Assembly: GCA_903889245.1 (NCBI GenBank)
Contig: CAISWQ010000040.1
Coordinates: forward strand, 1-64,000
From: an uncultured Lentisphaerota bacterium
Lineage (GTDB): Bacteria; Verrucomicrobiota; Kiritimatiellia; CAIQIC01
Direction of reading: 5' to 3'
DNA length: 64,000 bases
Shown here one piece after another: positions 8,245 through 17,170 of this stretch. A program made the translations under genes and the position numbers. The notes under the pieces were generated by a model, which was given only the letters and a program-made list of their open reading frames with translations, ran no database searches and had not been told where the DNA came from. The number at the start of each line of letters is the position of its first letter. The first letter of the stretch is position 1.

Positions 8245-10587
8245 ATGAACTGGAAAATTCTCCTGATCGCATGGGTGTGGATGGTGGCCCTGACGGCGCG
8301 GGCCGCCGTGGCGCCGCCGGCGGCCGAACCGTTCCCGCTCGCGCAGGTGCGGCTGCTTGAGGGGCCGTTCCAGGAGGCGCAGGAGCGCGACCGGAATTAT
8401 CTACTGCTGCTCGACGCCGACCGGTTGCTGCATAACTTTCGCCTCAACGCCGGTCTGCCCTCGACCGCCGAGCCGCTCGGCGGCTGGGAGGCGCCCAAGT
8501 GCGAACTGCACGGCCACTTTGCGGGCCACTATCTTTCGGCCTGCGCGCAGATGTATGCGAGTACGGGCGACGCCCGGCTGAAGGCGAAGGCTGACTATCT
8601 CGTCGCCGAGTTCGCCAAGTGCCAGGCCGCCCTGCCGGCGACGAAGTTCAATCCGGGCTATCTCTCCGCTTTTCCCGAGTCGTTCTTCGACCGCGTGGAC
8701 AAGTGCGAGCGCGTCTGGGCGCCGTACTACACGCTGCACAAAATCATGGCCGGCCTGCTCGATGCCCACCAGCTCTGCGGCAACGCGCAGGCGCTCGACG
8801 TGCTGAACAAAATGGCCGCGTGGTTGCAGTTCCGCCTCGGCCGCTTGAGCCACGAGCAGCAGCAGAAGGCGCTCAACTGCGAACACGGCGGCATGAACGA
8901 GGTGCTGGCAAACCTCTACGCCATCACCGGCAACCCCGAACACCTCAAGCTGGCGCGCGCGTTCAACCACGAGACGATCTTTGCGCCGCTGGCCAGGGGC
9001 GAGGACCAGCTCAACGGCAAGCACGCGAACACGCAAGTGCCGAAGATCATCGGCGCGGCGCGCGAGTTCGAGCTGACCGGCGAGCCGGCGTTCGGCGCGG
9101 TCGCCTCCAACTTCTGGAAGTTCGTCGCGCTCGACCGCTCCTACTGCCTCGGCGGGCACAGCGATAGCGAGCACTTCTTTCCGCTGACGGAGTTCGCCAA
9201 GCACCTCACGCCGGTGACGGCCGAGACGTGCAACACCTACAACATGCTCAAGCTCACGGCCCACCTGTTCGCGTGGCAGCCGGCGGCACGCACGATGGAT
9301 TTCTACGAACGCGCGCTGCTCAACCACATCCTCGCCTCGCAGGATCCGGCCACCGGCATGATGATCTACTTCGCCACGCTCAAGCCCGGCCACTTCATGA
9401 GCTATAACACCACCAACGATTCCTTCTGGTGTTGCACCGGCACGGGCGTCGAGAACCACGCGCGCTATGGCGAAATGATCTATGCGCACAGCGCCGACGC
9501 GCTCTACCTGAACCTGTTCATCGCCTCGGAGCTGACGTGGACCCAGCGCGGACTCGTGGTGCGGCAGGAAACAAAATTCCCGGAGAGCGAGGTCACGCGC
9601 CTGATTTTCACGTGCGCCAAGCCCGTGACGCTCGCGCTGAAAATCCGGCAGCCGTTCTGGACCGCCAAGCTGGCACTTACGGTCAACGGCACGGCCGCCG
9701 AAGCGCAGGCCGACGCGACCGGTTACGCGACGCTTCAGCGTGAGTGGAAGGATGGCGACCAGGTCGAGGTGCGCCTCCCGATGGCGCTGCGCGTCGAGCC
9801 GCTGCCCGGTGCGCCCAAGCTCGCCGCGCTCTGCTACGGCCCGGTGGTTCTCGCCGGCGAACTCGGCACCGCGGGCCTCGACAAGCTGAACCTCTATATC
9901 GGCCGCCAGCTCGACCTCGCCGGCAGCCCCACGCCCGAGGCGCCCGTGTTCATGGGCACGCCCGACGACCTGCTCCGGCACATCGCGCCGGTCCCCGGCC
10001 AGCCGCTGACCTTCCGCACCGCGGGGCTCGGCCGGCCCGCCGATGTGACGCTGGTGCCGTACTACCGCATCCATCACCAGCGCCTCAACGTCTACTGGTC
10101 CTGCTTCACCGAGGCCGACTGGCAGGTGCGCGCGGCCGCCCACGCCGCGGCCGAGGCGGAGCGCAAGGCCTTCGAGGCGCGGCTCGTGGACGAGGTCCGC
10201 CCCGGCGAACAGCAGTCGGAGACCGACCACAACTATAAGGGCGACAAGACCCGCACCGGCTACCTGCACGACCGCTCCTGGCGCGACACGCTCACCTGGA
10301 TCAGCTACGAGGTCAAGGTGCTGCCCGACCAGCCCATGACGCTGCGCTGCCACTACTGGGGCGATGAAGGCGGCCGGCGCACCTTCGACATCCTCGGCAA
10401 CGACACCAAGCTCGCCACGCAAAAACTGCTCAAGAACAAGCCGAAGGAATTTTTCTGGGCGGACTACGCCATCCCCGCGGAGCTGACGCGCGGCCGGCAG
10501 AGCCTCGTCATCAAGTTCCAGGCCCAGCCCGGCCACACCGCCGGCGGCGTCTTTGGTCTCCAGATGTTGAAGGCCGGGACGAAATAA
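8245..10587 (+). CDS. GH127-family beta-L-arabinofuranosidase-like secreted enzyme
   Basis: A 780-aa exported protein with a signal peptide (about residues 1-21, ending TARAAVA). The body matches glycoside hydrolase family 127 (old DUF1680), whose studied members remove beta-L-arabinofuranosyl groups. The zinc and nucleophile residues of that family can be placed: E327 and C329 in TAETCNTYNMLK, and the adjacent pair C396-C397 in FWCCTGTGVE. An (alpha/alpha)6 barrel comes first and beta domains follow; the last 150 residues contain an extra beta-sandwich (DTLTWISYEVKVLPDQPMTL). GGAG precedes the ATG at 8245. It is monocistronic by spacing. Confidence 0.9.
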   Translation: MNWKILLIAWVWMVALTARAAVAPPAAEPFPLAQVRLLEGPFQEAQERDRNYLLLLDADRLLHNFRLNAGLPSTAEPLGGWEAPKCELHGHFAGHYLSACAQMYASTGDARLKAKADYLVAEFAKCQAALPATKFNPGYLSAFPESFFDRVDKCERVWAPYYTLHKIMAGLLDAHQLCGNAQALDVLNKMAAWLQFRLGRLSHEQQQKALNCEHGGMNEVLANLYAITGNPEHLKLARAFNHETIFAPLARGEDQLNGKHANTQVPKIIGAAREFELTGEPAFGAVASNFWKFVALDRSYCLGGHSDSEHFFPLTEFAKHLTPVTAETCNTYNMLKLTAHLFAWQPAARTMDFYERALLNHILASQDPATGMMIYFATLKPGHFMSYNTTNDSFWCCTGTGVENHARYGEMIYAHSADALYLNLFIASELTWTQRGLVVRQETKFPESEVTRLIFTCAKPVTLALKIRQPFWTAKLALTVNGTAAEAQADATGYATLQREWKDGDQVEVRLPMALRVEPLPGAPKLAALCYGPVVLAGELGTAGLDKLNLYIGRQLDLAGSPTPEAPVFMGTPDDLLRHIAPVPGQPLTFRTAGLGRPADVTLVPYYRIHHQRLNVYWSCFTEADWQVRAAAHAAAEAERKAFEARLVDEVRPGEQQSETDHNYKGDKTRTGYLHDRSWRDTLTWISYEVKVLPDQPMTLRCHYWGDEGGRRTFDILGNDTKLATQKLLKNKPKEFFWADYAIPAELTRGRQSLVIKFQAQPGHTAGGVFGLQMLKAGTK

Positions 10588-10792
10588 ATTTCCACGCCCC
10601 CAGAAAACCGATGCTGGATACGGGACACGGGAAACGGGTTTGAAAATCCGGCTGACTGGGGGCGGTGTTGTTTCACCGCCAAGGCCAGTTGGCCGGATGG
10701 CACAGAAGCGTCGTATGAGCTTGGCTATTCATACGAGGTTGCGCCGTGTAATGATGGGAAGGATGAGTTGGAGGCTCGGTTTCAACGTCGGT

Positions 10793-10935
10793 TCTCAGCA
10801 GCCTTGGGAAAGCCGCGCTGAAATTTTCCAAGGCTTGGAAAAAAAGCGCCGGAAATTTCCAGGGCTTGGAAACTTTTCTGCGAAATTTTCCAACCCCTGG
10901 AAAAACTGCCGGAAATTTTCCCAATCCTTGGAAGA
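10793..10935. repeat. palindrome cluster 3 (5 copies)
   Basis: Five copies centred at about 10802, 10833, 10864, 10895 and 10925.5, so the spacings are 31, 31, 31 and 30.5 bp. The arms TTTTCC/GGAAAA are kept while the 7-8 bp centre varies (AAGGCTT, AGGGCTT, AACCCCT). The short spacers between copies often end in CCGGAA. Confidence 0.9.
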
Positions 10936-10977
10936 CGGCGCGATCAGCCTGCGTGTCTCCGTCAGCGCAAGGCCGGT

Positions 10978-11009
10978 CCAATTCCACACCTGCGCAAGTG
11001 TGGAATTGG
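10978..11009. repeat. perfect inverted repeat, 12-bp arms
   Basis: CCAATTCCACAC at 10978-10989 pairs with its complement at 10998-11009 around an 8-bp loop. No T tract follows. It ends 92 bases before the next start codon, so it could be an operator or a leader hairpin of the downstream operon. Confidence 0.7.
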
Positions 11010-11101
11010 GTCGGCGGGCGGTCTGGTGTGCGGTGGCCTGAATTTTCCTGCTTTCATGGGCGGGCTGTGCTACAAGCGCGCAACTTTTCACGGGCGGAAC
11101 C

Positions 11102-14100
11102 ATGAACATCAAACAAGCTGGCTGGTGGGGTTGGGCGTGCGTCGCGGGCCTGGGCCTGGCGGCGGTTGCGGCCGGGGCGCAGGAGTTCCCGGTGGTGGTC
11201 CGGCCGGAGGCCGCGCCGGTGGTGCGCGCCGCGGCGACCGAGCTCGCCGGCTATCTCCAGCAACTCTACCCGACGGCGAAATTTCCCGTGGTGGCGGCCG
11301 CGCCCGCGGATGGCGCGCTGATCCGCGTCGGGTTGCAGGCCGATCCAGAAATCGCCCTGACGCCGGCGGGCGCGCCGGAAAGTTTCCGCGTGCTGACGCG
11401 GACGGAGAACGGCCGCACGGTGGGCGTGGTGGCCGGCGCCGACGCGCGCGGCGTGGTGTTCGGGGTGTATGCGCTGCTCGAAAAGCTCGGCTGCGGTTTC
11501 TACATCTCCGGCGACGCGTTGCCGCCCCCGCGCGCGGGCGCGTTCGCCTTCGAGGGCTGGAAGCTGGAAGATACGCCGCTGGTGCGCGAGCGGCTCGTCT
11601 TCGACTGGCATAATTTCCTGAGCGGCTGCTCGACGTGGAACGCGCCGGACTGGAAGGCGTGGATCCTGCAGGCGCAGAAGCAGCGGTTCAACGCGGTGAT
11701 GGTCCATGCCTACGGCAACAACCCGATGGTCAGCTTCACGTTCAACGGCAAGACCAAGCCGGTCGGCTACCTCTCAACGACGGCGCGCGGCCGCGACTGG
11801 TCCACGATGCACGTCAACGACGTTCGGATGATGTGGGGCGGGACAACGTTTCGCGACAAAGTGTTTGGTGCCGCCGCTGCACAGGGGCCGGAGGAGCAGC
11901 GCGCCGCCGCCGCGCGCAAGTTGATGCAGGAGGTCTTCGCCTACGCCGGCGAGCGCGCGATGGAGGTGGTCTTCGCCAACGATGTGGATACCGGCTCGGC
12001 CAATCCGCAGGAGCTGATCCGGACGCTGCCGGAAGCTGCGCGCTTTGTGACGCGGACGCAGGCCGGCGGCATGACCGGCGTGAGCGGCGAGGGCGACCAG
12101 GGTTTCTGGCTGGCCAACCCGGAGACGCCGGAAGGCTATGCCTATTATAAGGCGCAGGTGGCGGCGCTGCTCGCGGACTATCCGCAGATCACGTCGCTGG
12201 TCGTGTGGTTCCGCAATGGCGGCACGCCGTGGATGAGCGTGAAGCTCGAGGAACTGCCGGCGGCGTGGCAGGCGGAGTTCAAGGCGGCGGTCGCCAAGAC
12301 GCCGGAGGCCGCAAAATACTGGCACGCGCACCATCTGTTCGCCATCGGCAAAATCACCCGCGCCTATGAGCGCGCGCTCCAGGAGCTGGGCCGCGACCGC
12401 GTGCGGCTGGCGGCGGGCACGTGGAACTTCGCGTTCCTGCCGGGCGCCGATTTGTTTTTCCCGAAGCAGGTCCGGCTGATCGGCCTCGACTACGGCGTGC
12501 TGCACGATGACTCGAAGCTCGGCACGGCCGAGAAACGCCAGAAGCTGGCCGAGGTCGGCGCGCAGCGCGAGATCGTCCCCGTGATCTGGGCGCACCACGA
12601 CGACGGCAATTACATCGGCCGCCCGTACACGCCGTACCCGGAGTTCGCGTCGAAGTTGGCCGAGGCGAAGGCCGGCGGCTACGGCATCATCCACTGGACC
12701 ACGCGCCCGCTGGACCTGTTCTTCAAGAGCCACGCCGAGCAGGTATGGAACGCGACGATGGACCGCCCGCTGCGCGCCACCTGCGACGACATGGCCGCGC
12801 GGATGTTCGGTGCGCCACTGGGCGCATACCTCGAGCGCTGGGTCACCGAGGCGCCGAAGTTCGCGCGCGAGACGAGCGACCATTTCATTGATCGCCCGTT
12901 GACGAATGTCGCGGACGTGGTCGTTGGCTGCAATGAGCGGCTGAAACTGTTGGTGGCCGCGGAGACGAACGAGCTGACCAAGGCTCAGCATGAGCAGGTG
13001 GCTTACTATCGCGGGCAGGAGGAGTTCATTCGCGCCTTCTTCCTCGCACAGGACGCCTACCAGCGCGCACAAGGCGCGCTCAAGTCCAACGATCTCGCGG
13101 GTGCGCATGCGGCCATGGTCGGCTGCCGGCCGACCGTGCTCATCGAACAGTTCGCGCGTTACAGTTCGCTCGGCGGCCTGACGCGTGGCGAGCAGGGGCT
13201 GGTGGTCTCCCTGAACACGCGTTGGCTGCCGCACATCGTGCGTCTGCGCCAGCAGCTTGGGCTGGAGGCGATCCGCTACAATTTCGGGCCGACCTCGCAC
13301 GATCCGCTCGCGCAGGCGGCGGGCCGGTTCACCTTCCGCTTCGGCGAGGGCCGCCGGCTGTGGCAGACGCTCGGCGCGGCGGAGACCGGCGCGGAAACCT
13401 TCGGCGTGGCAGGCGCGCCCCAGTTGGGCCAAAGCGGCCTTGAGAGCGCGCAACCGGTCACGCTTGCACTGACGCCGATGGCCGGCGGCCGGAAAGATAG
13501 CGCCGTCCTCCCGGCCGGCGCTTACCGATTGCGCCTGCTGCTTTCCGATCCCACCTCGACCGCGGCCGGCCAGCGCGTGTTCAAAATCTCCGCCAGCACG
13601 TCCAGCCGCGGTGTCAGCAGCACCTATGCGTTCGAGCCGGAGCGCGCCCGGTTCCTCCGCATCGCCTGCCACGGCAACACGCAGAACGACTGGAACAGCA
13701 TGGTGGATGTCACGCTCGCCGCACTCGCGAAGGACACCAACGCGCCGGTGGTCACGGCGAGCCACGCCTTGCAGGCTTTCCCCGCGGCCGCCGCCGCCGA
13801 TGGCCAGGCCGGTACGCGGTGGGCCACGCGCGGCCGCGACGAGTGGCTCCAGTTCCGGTTGGATCCGACCGTGCCGGCGGACCGTATCGATATGGCGTGG
13901 TTCGGCGGACCGGAACGGCAGCCGCAGTTCGAGGTGCTGGTCAGCAACGATGGGCAGCAGTGGCGCGCCGTGAAAAATTTCCGCGCGGCGCCTGCACGCG
14001 CGGCGGTGCCCGAAACGCGCGTGGATGTTTTCGCCGCGGCTGGCGGCCAGAACCGCATGTTCATGCATATCTGGCCCATCCACCTCGCGCAACCGGGGGT

Positions 14101-14206
14101 GGTGACGCTGACGCTGACGCCGGTGACCGGCAAGGCGTTGCTCTGCGGCGTGGAACTGGAACCGGTGCTCAACATCACAGGCATACCATGGCCCAAGACC
14201 AACTGA
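11102..14206 (+). CDS. secreted alpha-glucuronidase-like protein with C-terminal discoidin-like domain
   Basis: A 1034-aa exported protein. A signal peptide (about 1-26, ending AAGAQ) is followed by a domain resembling the N-terminal domain of GH67-type alpha-glucuronidases (RPEAAPVVRAAATELAGYL, ADARGVVFGVYALLEKLG). A large central, probably TIM-barrel, region comes next (WHNFLSGCSTWN, VMVHAYGNNP, VVWFRNGG, VIWAHHDDGNYIG). Residues about 880-1034 look like an F5/8-type discoidin carbohydrate-binding domain. Catalytic residues cannot be assigned, so the substrate is uncertain; uronic-acid-decorated polysaccharide is a guess from the N-terminal domain. Its stop overlaps the start of the ROK kinase gene by 19 bases, implying translational coupling. 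Confidence 0.75.
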   Translation: MNIKQAGWWGWACVAGLGLAAVAAGAQEFPVVVRPEAAPVVRAAATELAGYLQQLYPTAKFPVVAAAPADGALIRVGLQADPEIALTPAGAPESFRVLTRTENGRTVGVVAGADARGVVFGVYALLEKLGCGFYISGDALPPPRAGAFAFEGWKLEDTPLVRERLVFDWHNFLSGCSTWNAPDWKAWILQAQKQRFNAVMVHAYGNNPMVSFTFNGKTKPVGYLSTTARGRDWSTMHVNDVRMMWGGTTFRDKVFGAAAAQGPEEQRAAAARKLMQEVFAYAGERAMEVVFANDVDTGSANPQELIRTLPEAARFVTRTQAGGMTGVSGEGDQGFWLANPETPEGYAYYKAQVAALLADYPQITSLVVWFRNGGTPWMSVKLEELPAAWQAEFKAAVAKTPEAAKYWHAHHLFAIGKITRAYERALQELGRDRVRLAAGTWNFAFLPGADLFFPKQVRLIGLDYGVLHDDSKLGTAEKRQKLAEVGAQREIVPVIWAHHDDGNYIGRPYTPYPEFASKLAEAKAGGYGIIHWTTRPLDLFFKSHAEQVWNATMDRPLRATCDDMAARMFGAPLGAYLERWVTEAPKFARETSDHFIDRPLTNVADVVVGCNERLKLLVAAETNELTKAQHEQVAYYRGQEEFIRAFFLAQDAYQRAQGALKSNDLAGAHAAMVGCRPTVLIEQFARYSSLGGLTRGEQGLVVSLNTRWLPHIVRLRQQLGLEAIRYNFGPTSHDPLAQAAGRFTFRFGEGRRLWQTLGAAETGAETFGVAGAPQLGQSGLESAQPVTLALTPMAGGRKDSAVLPAGAYRLRLLLSDPTSTAAGQRVFKISASTSSRGVSSTYAFEPERARFLRIACHGNTQNDWNSMVDVTLAALAKDTNAPVVTASHALQAFPAAAAADGQAGTRWATRGRDEWLQFRLDPTVPADRIDMAWFGGPERQPQFEVLVSNDGQQWRAVKNFRAAPARAAVPETRVDVFAAAGGQNRMFMHIWPIHLAQPGVVTLTLTPVTGKALLCGVELEPVLNITGIPWPKTN

Positions 14207-15147
14207 TCCTCGCGCTCGATTATGGCGGAACCAAGCTGATGGCCGCGACGGTGGGGCGGGGCGCGCGCCAGTGGCTGGCGCTCGAACGCAGCGTCTCGCC
14301 GCCGCAGCACGATGGCGACTACGAGCGCAAAACCATGCACGCGCTCGCGCACAAGCTGCTCGGCGGTGCGCGGCCCGCCGCGGTCGGCATCAGCTTTGGC
14401 GGGCCGGTGGATGCCGGCGGGCGGCTCGTCTTCCTCTCGCACCACATCCCGGGCTGGGAAAACATCCCGTACTGCGACCAGGTCGAGGCCGAGTTTGGCG
14501 CGCCCGCCGCGATGGCGAACGATGGCAACATCGGCGCGCTGGGCGAGTACGTGTTCGGCGTGGGTGCCGGCTGCCGGAGCCTGCTCTATATCACGGTCAG
14601 CACCGGCGTCGGCGGCGGCTGGGTGTTCGACGGGAAAATTTTCGCCGGCGCCGACGGCATGGCCGGCGAGATCGGTCACACGACCGTGGACCCGCGCGGC
14701 CCGCTGTGCGTGTGCGGCCGCCACGGCTGCGTCGAGGCGCTGGCGTGCGGCCCCAAATTTGCGGAAGTCGCGCAGGCGCGCCTGCGCGCCGAACCCGGCG
14801 CGGGCGCGAAGCTGCGCGCGCTCGCGGGCGGCGACATCGCGAACGTCACCGGCCAGCTCGTCGCGCAGGCCGCGGCGGAGGGCGATGCGCTCGCCACCGA
14901 GGTGCTGCTCGAGGCCGCGCGTTCGCTGGGCATTGGCATCGGCACGGCGCTCAACCTGATCAATCCCGAACGCGTGGTGGTCGGCGGCGGCGTTTCAAAA
15001 TCCGGCCCGGCCTGGTGGGCGGCGTTGCGCGCGGCCGCGCGCGCGACCGCGCTGCCGCAGGCGCGCGTGGAGATCGTGCCCGCCTCGCTGGGCGACGATG
15101 CGCCGCTCTGGGGCGCGGTCGCCCTCGCGCAAGCTCTACTCAAGTAG
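14188..15147 (+). CDS. ROK-family sugar kinase
   Basis: A 319-aa ROK protein: the N-terminal phosphate-binding loop LALDYGGTKL is present, then a glycine-rich STGVGGG segment. The family's zinc-type site is visible as GEIGHTTVDPRGPLCVCGRHGCVE, and the C-terminal VVVGGGVS motif follows. No N-terminal helix-turn-helix is present, so it is a kinase (glucokinase, N-acetylmannosamine or similar) rather than a ROK repressor. The ATG at 14188 lies inside the end of the previous gene, which suggests that it phosphorylates a sugar released by that enzyme. The exact sugar is not determinable. Confidence 0.9.
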   Translation: MAQDQLILALDYGGTKLMAATVGRGARQWLALERSVSPPQHDGDYERKTMHALAHKLLGGARPAAVGISFGGPVDAGGRLVFLSHHIPGWENIPYCDQVEAEFGAPAAMANDGNIGALGEYVFGVGAGCRSLLYITVSTGVGGGWVFDGKIFAGADGMAGEIGHTTVDPRGPLCVCGRHGCVEALACGPKFAEVAQARLRAEPGAGAKLRALAGGDIANVTGQLVAQAAAEGDALATEVLLEAARSLGIGIGTALNLINPERVVVGGGVSKSGPAWWAALRAAARATALPQARVEIVPASLGDDAPLWGAVALAQALLK

Positions 15148-15194
15148 AATTCGCGGTCTTGGAAAACCGGCGGCGGCGAGCTAGGATGCGCGCC

Positions 15195-16004
15195 ATGCAA
15201 AACGCCACCCGCATCGCCGCGCGCCTCGCCGACCTGAAGGCGCGCGGGAAGAAGGGCTTCATCGCCTACGTCACCGGCGGCGATCCGAGCCTCGCCGCGA
15301 CCGAGGACATCATCCTGCGGCTGGAGGACGCCGGCGTGGACGTGGTGGAACTCGGCGTGCCGTTTTCCGATCCGCTCGCCGATGGGCCCACGATCCAGGC
15401 GGCGGCCGGCCGCGCGCTGGCGGCGGGCGCGACGTGGTCGCGGCTGATGGGGATGGTCGCGCGGCTGCGGCGGCGCTCGGAGGTGCCGCTGCTGCTGTTC
15501 AGCTACCTCAATCCGCTGCTCGTCCGCGGGTTCGACCGCACGGCGCGCGATGCCGCCTCGGCGGGCGCCGATGGCTTCCTGATTTTGGATTTGCCGGTGG
15601 AGGAGGCCGCGAAGAATTTCCAGACCTTGGACCGGCTGAACCTCGACCACGTCGGGCTCGTCACGCCGACGAGCCCGGCGGAGCGCATCAAGCGGATCGT
15701 TGCGGCCTCGAGCGGGTTCGTCTATTGCGTCTCGCGCGAGGGCGTCACCGGCGTCCAGCAGCAGCTTGCGCCCGGCGCGGTCAAGTTGCTCAAGGCAACG
15801 CGGCGGCTGACGAAGCTGCCGGTCGCGCTCGGCTTTGGCATCGCGACGCCACAGCACGCGGCTGCGGCGGTACAGGAGGCCGATGCGGTCGTCGTCGGCA
15901 GCGCGATCGTGGACCGTTTCCACCAGGCGCAGCACACAGCCACGGGCCGCGCCGCCGCCGCGCGCTGGGTTGGCACGCTGGTCAGGGCCGTGAAGAAGGT
16001 TTGA
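15195..16004 (+). CDS. trpA: tryptophan synthase alpha subunit
   Basis: A 269-aa TIM-barrel protein that cleaves indole-3-glycerol phosphate to indole and glyceraldehyde-3-phosphate, normally in complex with TrpB. The signature VVELGVPFSDPLADGPTIQ carries the catalytic Glu and Asp, and SREGVTG and GFGIATPQ fit the phosphate-binding end. An AGGA lies about 8 bases before the ATG at 15195; another in-frame ATG is at 15186. No other trp gene is within the window. It sits between a sugar kinase gene and a mannose-1-phosphate guanylyltransferase gene, 47 and 23 bases away. Confidence 0.95.
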   Translation: MQNATRIAARLADLKARGKKGFIAYVTGGDPSLAATEDIILRLEDAGVDVVELGVPFSDPLADGPTIQAAAGRALAAGATWSRLMGMVARLRRRSEVPLLLFSYLNPLLVRGFDRTARDAASAGADGFLILDLPVEEAAKNFQTLDRLNLDHVGLVTPTSPAERIKRIVAASSGFVYCVSREGVTGVQQQLAPGAVKLLKATRRLTKLPVALGFGIATPQHAAAAVQEADAVVVGSAIVDRFHQAQHTATGRAAAARWVGTLVRAVKKV

Positions 16005-16027
16005 ACAGAAGTTAACGAAGGACGAAG

Positions 16028-17170
16028 ATGAAAAAGAAAACACGCGCAGCTAAGCCGGCGCCTCGCGCCAAGAAATCCACGAAGAAAGCTTCATCGTTCT
16101 ATGCCATCATCATGGCCGGCGGCAAGGGCGAGCGGTTCTGGCCGGCGAGCACGGCGAAGCGGCCGAAGCAACTGCTCGCGCTGGTCGGCGAGAAGACGTT
16201 GCTCGCGCAAGCGGTGGACCGGCTGGAAGGGTTGATTCCACCACAGAACATCTTCGTCATCACCAACCGTGAGTTGGTCAAGGAAGCGCAAAAAGCGGCG
16301 CCGATGCTGCCGCCGGGCCAGATCATCGGCGAGCCGGTGGGCCGCGACACCGCCGCCGCCATTGCGCTCGGCGCCGCGCTGATCGCCGCGCGCGACCCGG
16401 CCGCGACGTTCTGCGTGCTGACCGCCGATCATGTTATCGGCAACCGTCCGCTCTTCCAGCGCACGTTACGCGAGGGCCTCAAGCTCGCGTCGAAGCTGGA
16501 TATTCTCATCACCATCGGCATCCAGCCGACCTTCCCGAGCACGGGGTTCGGCTATGTCGAGGCCGGTGACGTGCTCGCCGAGAACAACGGCATCACGATT
16601 CACAAGGCGCGGCGGTTCGTCGAGAAGCCGGACCTGCCGACGGCGGAGGAATATGTGAAGAGCGGCCACTACTTTTGGAACGGCGGCATGTTCATCTGGT
16701 CGCTGGCCTCGCTCTACAAGGCGCTCGGACAGTTCCGCCCGCAACTGCTGCCGATGACGGAGCGCGTCGCCAAGGCACGCACGCCCGCGCAGCTCGAGGC
16801 CGCGATGGATGCGGAGTATCCGAAGCTCGAGAAGATTTCCGTGGATTACGCGCTGATGGAGAAGGCCAACAACATCGCCATGATCCGCGGCACGTTCCCG
16901 TGGGACGATGTCGGCTCGTGGCCCGCGCTGGAAAATCACCTGCCCAAGGACACCGACGGCAACACCACCGTCGGCACCTGCGAAAGCTATGACGCCACCG
17001 GCAACATCGTCGTCTCGCGCGACCGCCTGACCGCGCTGATCGGCGTACGCAACCTGGTGGTCGTGCAAACCGGCGAGGTCACGCTCGTGTGCCCCAAGGC
17101 GCGCGCGCAGGACATCAAGAAGCTGGTCGAGAAACTGCGCGCCGCGCAGACCTACGACAAGGTGCTCTGA
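16028..17170 (+). CDS. mannose-1-phosphate guanylyltransferase
   Basis: A 380-aa nucleotidyltransferase that makes GDP-mannose from mannose-1-phosphate and GTP. After a lysine-rich N-terminal extension of about 22 residues, the activation signature MAGGKGERFWPASTAKRPKQ appears at about residues 29-48, followed by EPVGRDTAAAI, FVEKPDLPTA and the NGGMFIW motif. It lacks the C-terminal phosphomannose isomerase domain of ManC/AlgA bifunctional enzymes, so it is the short single-function form. Its stop overlaps the next start (TGATG), so it is co-translated with ruvX. Confidence 0.92.
   Translation: MKKKTRAAKPAPRAKKSTKKASSFYAIIMAGGKGERFWPASTAKRPKQLLALVGEKTLLAQAVDRLEGLIPPQNIFVITNRELVKEAQKAAPMLPPGQIIGEPVGRDTAAAIALGAALIAARDPAATFCVLTADHVIGNRPLFQRTLREGLKLASKLDILITIGIQPTFPSTGFGYVEAGDVLAENNGITIHKARRFVEKPDLPTAEEYVKSGHYFWNGGMFIWSLASLYKALGQFRPQLLPMTERVAKARTPAQLEAAMDAEYPKLEKISVDYALMEKANNIAMIRGTFPWDDVGSWPALENHLPKDTDGNTTVGTCESYDATGNIVVSRDRLTALIGVRNLVVVQTGEVTLVCPKARAQDIKKLVEKLRAAQTYDKVL

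Larger units (their letters stand above)
10588..11101. other. 514-bp intergenic region with palindrome array and a 12-bp-arm inverted repeat
   Basis: No convincing gene. The first 200 bp shows nothing recognisable. A five-copy palindrome array spans 10793-10935 and a separate long inverted repeat lies at 10978-11009. The open frames that cross this region are in repetitive DNA and have no family resemblance. Confidence 0.6.

Noticed and set aside
8401-10536. 711-codon open frame on the minus strand opposite the GH127 gene
   Set aside because: Antisense shadow; composition typical of GC-rich reverse frames, and the zinc-site residues of GH127 are intact in the plus frame.
10793-10935. CRISPR array
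   Set aside because: Periodic repeats, but units are palindromes of 19 bp with 12-bp similar spacers, they recur at 13 loci, and no cas gene is present.
10640-11041. Small open frames across the palindrome array near 10.8 kb
   Set aside because: They translate repeats and have no independent coding features.
11774-14092. 772-codon open frame on the minus strand opposite the glucuronidase-like gene
   Set aside because: Antisense shadow; rich in arginine, alanine and leucine with no domain or signal.
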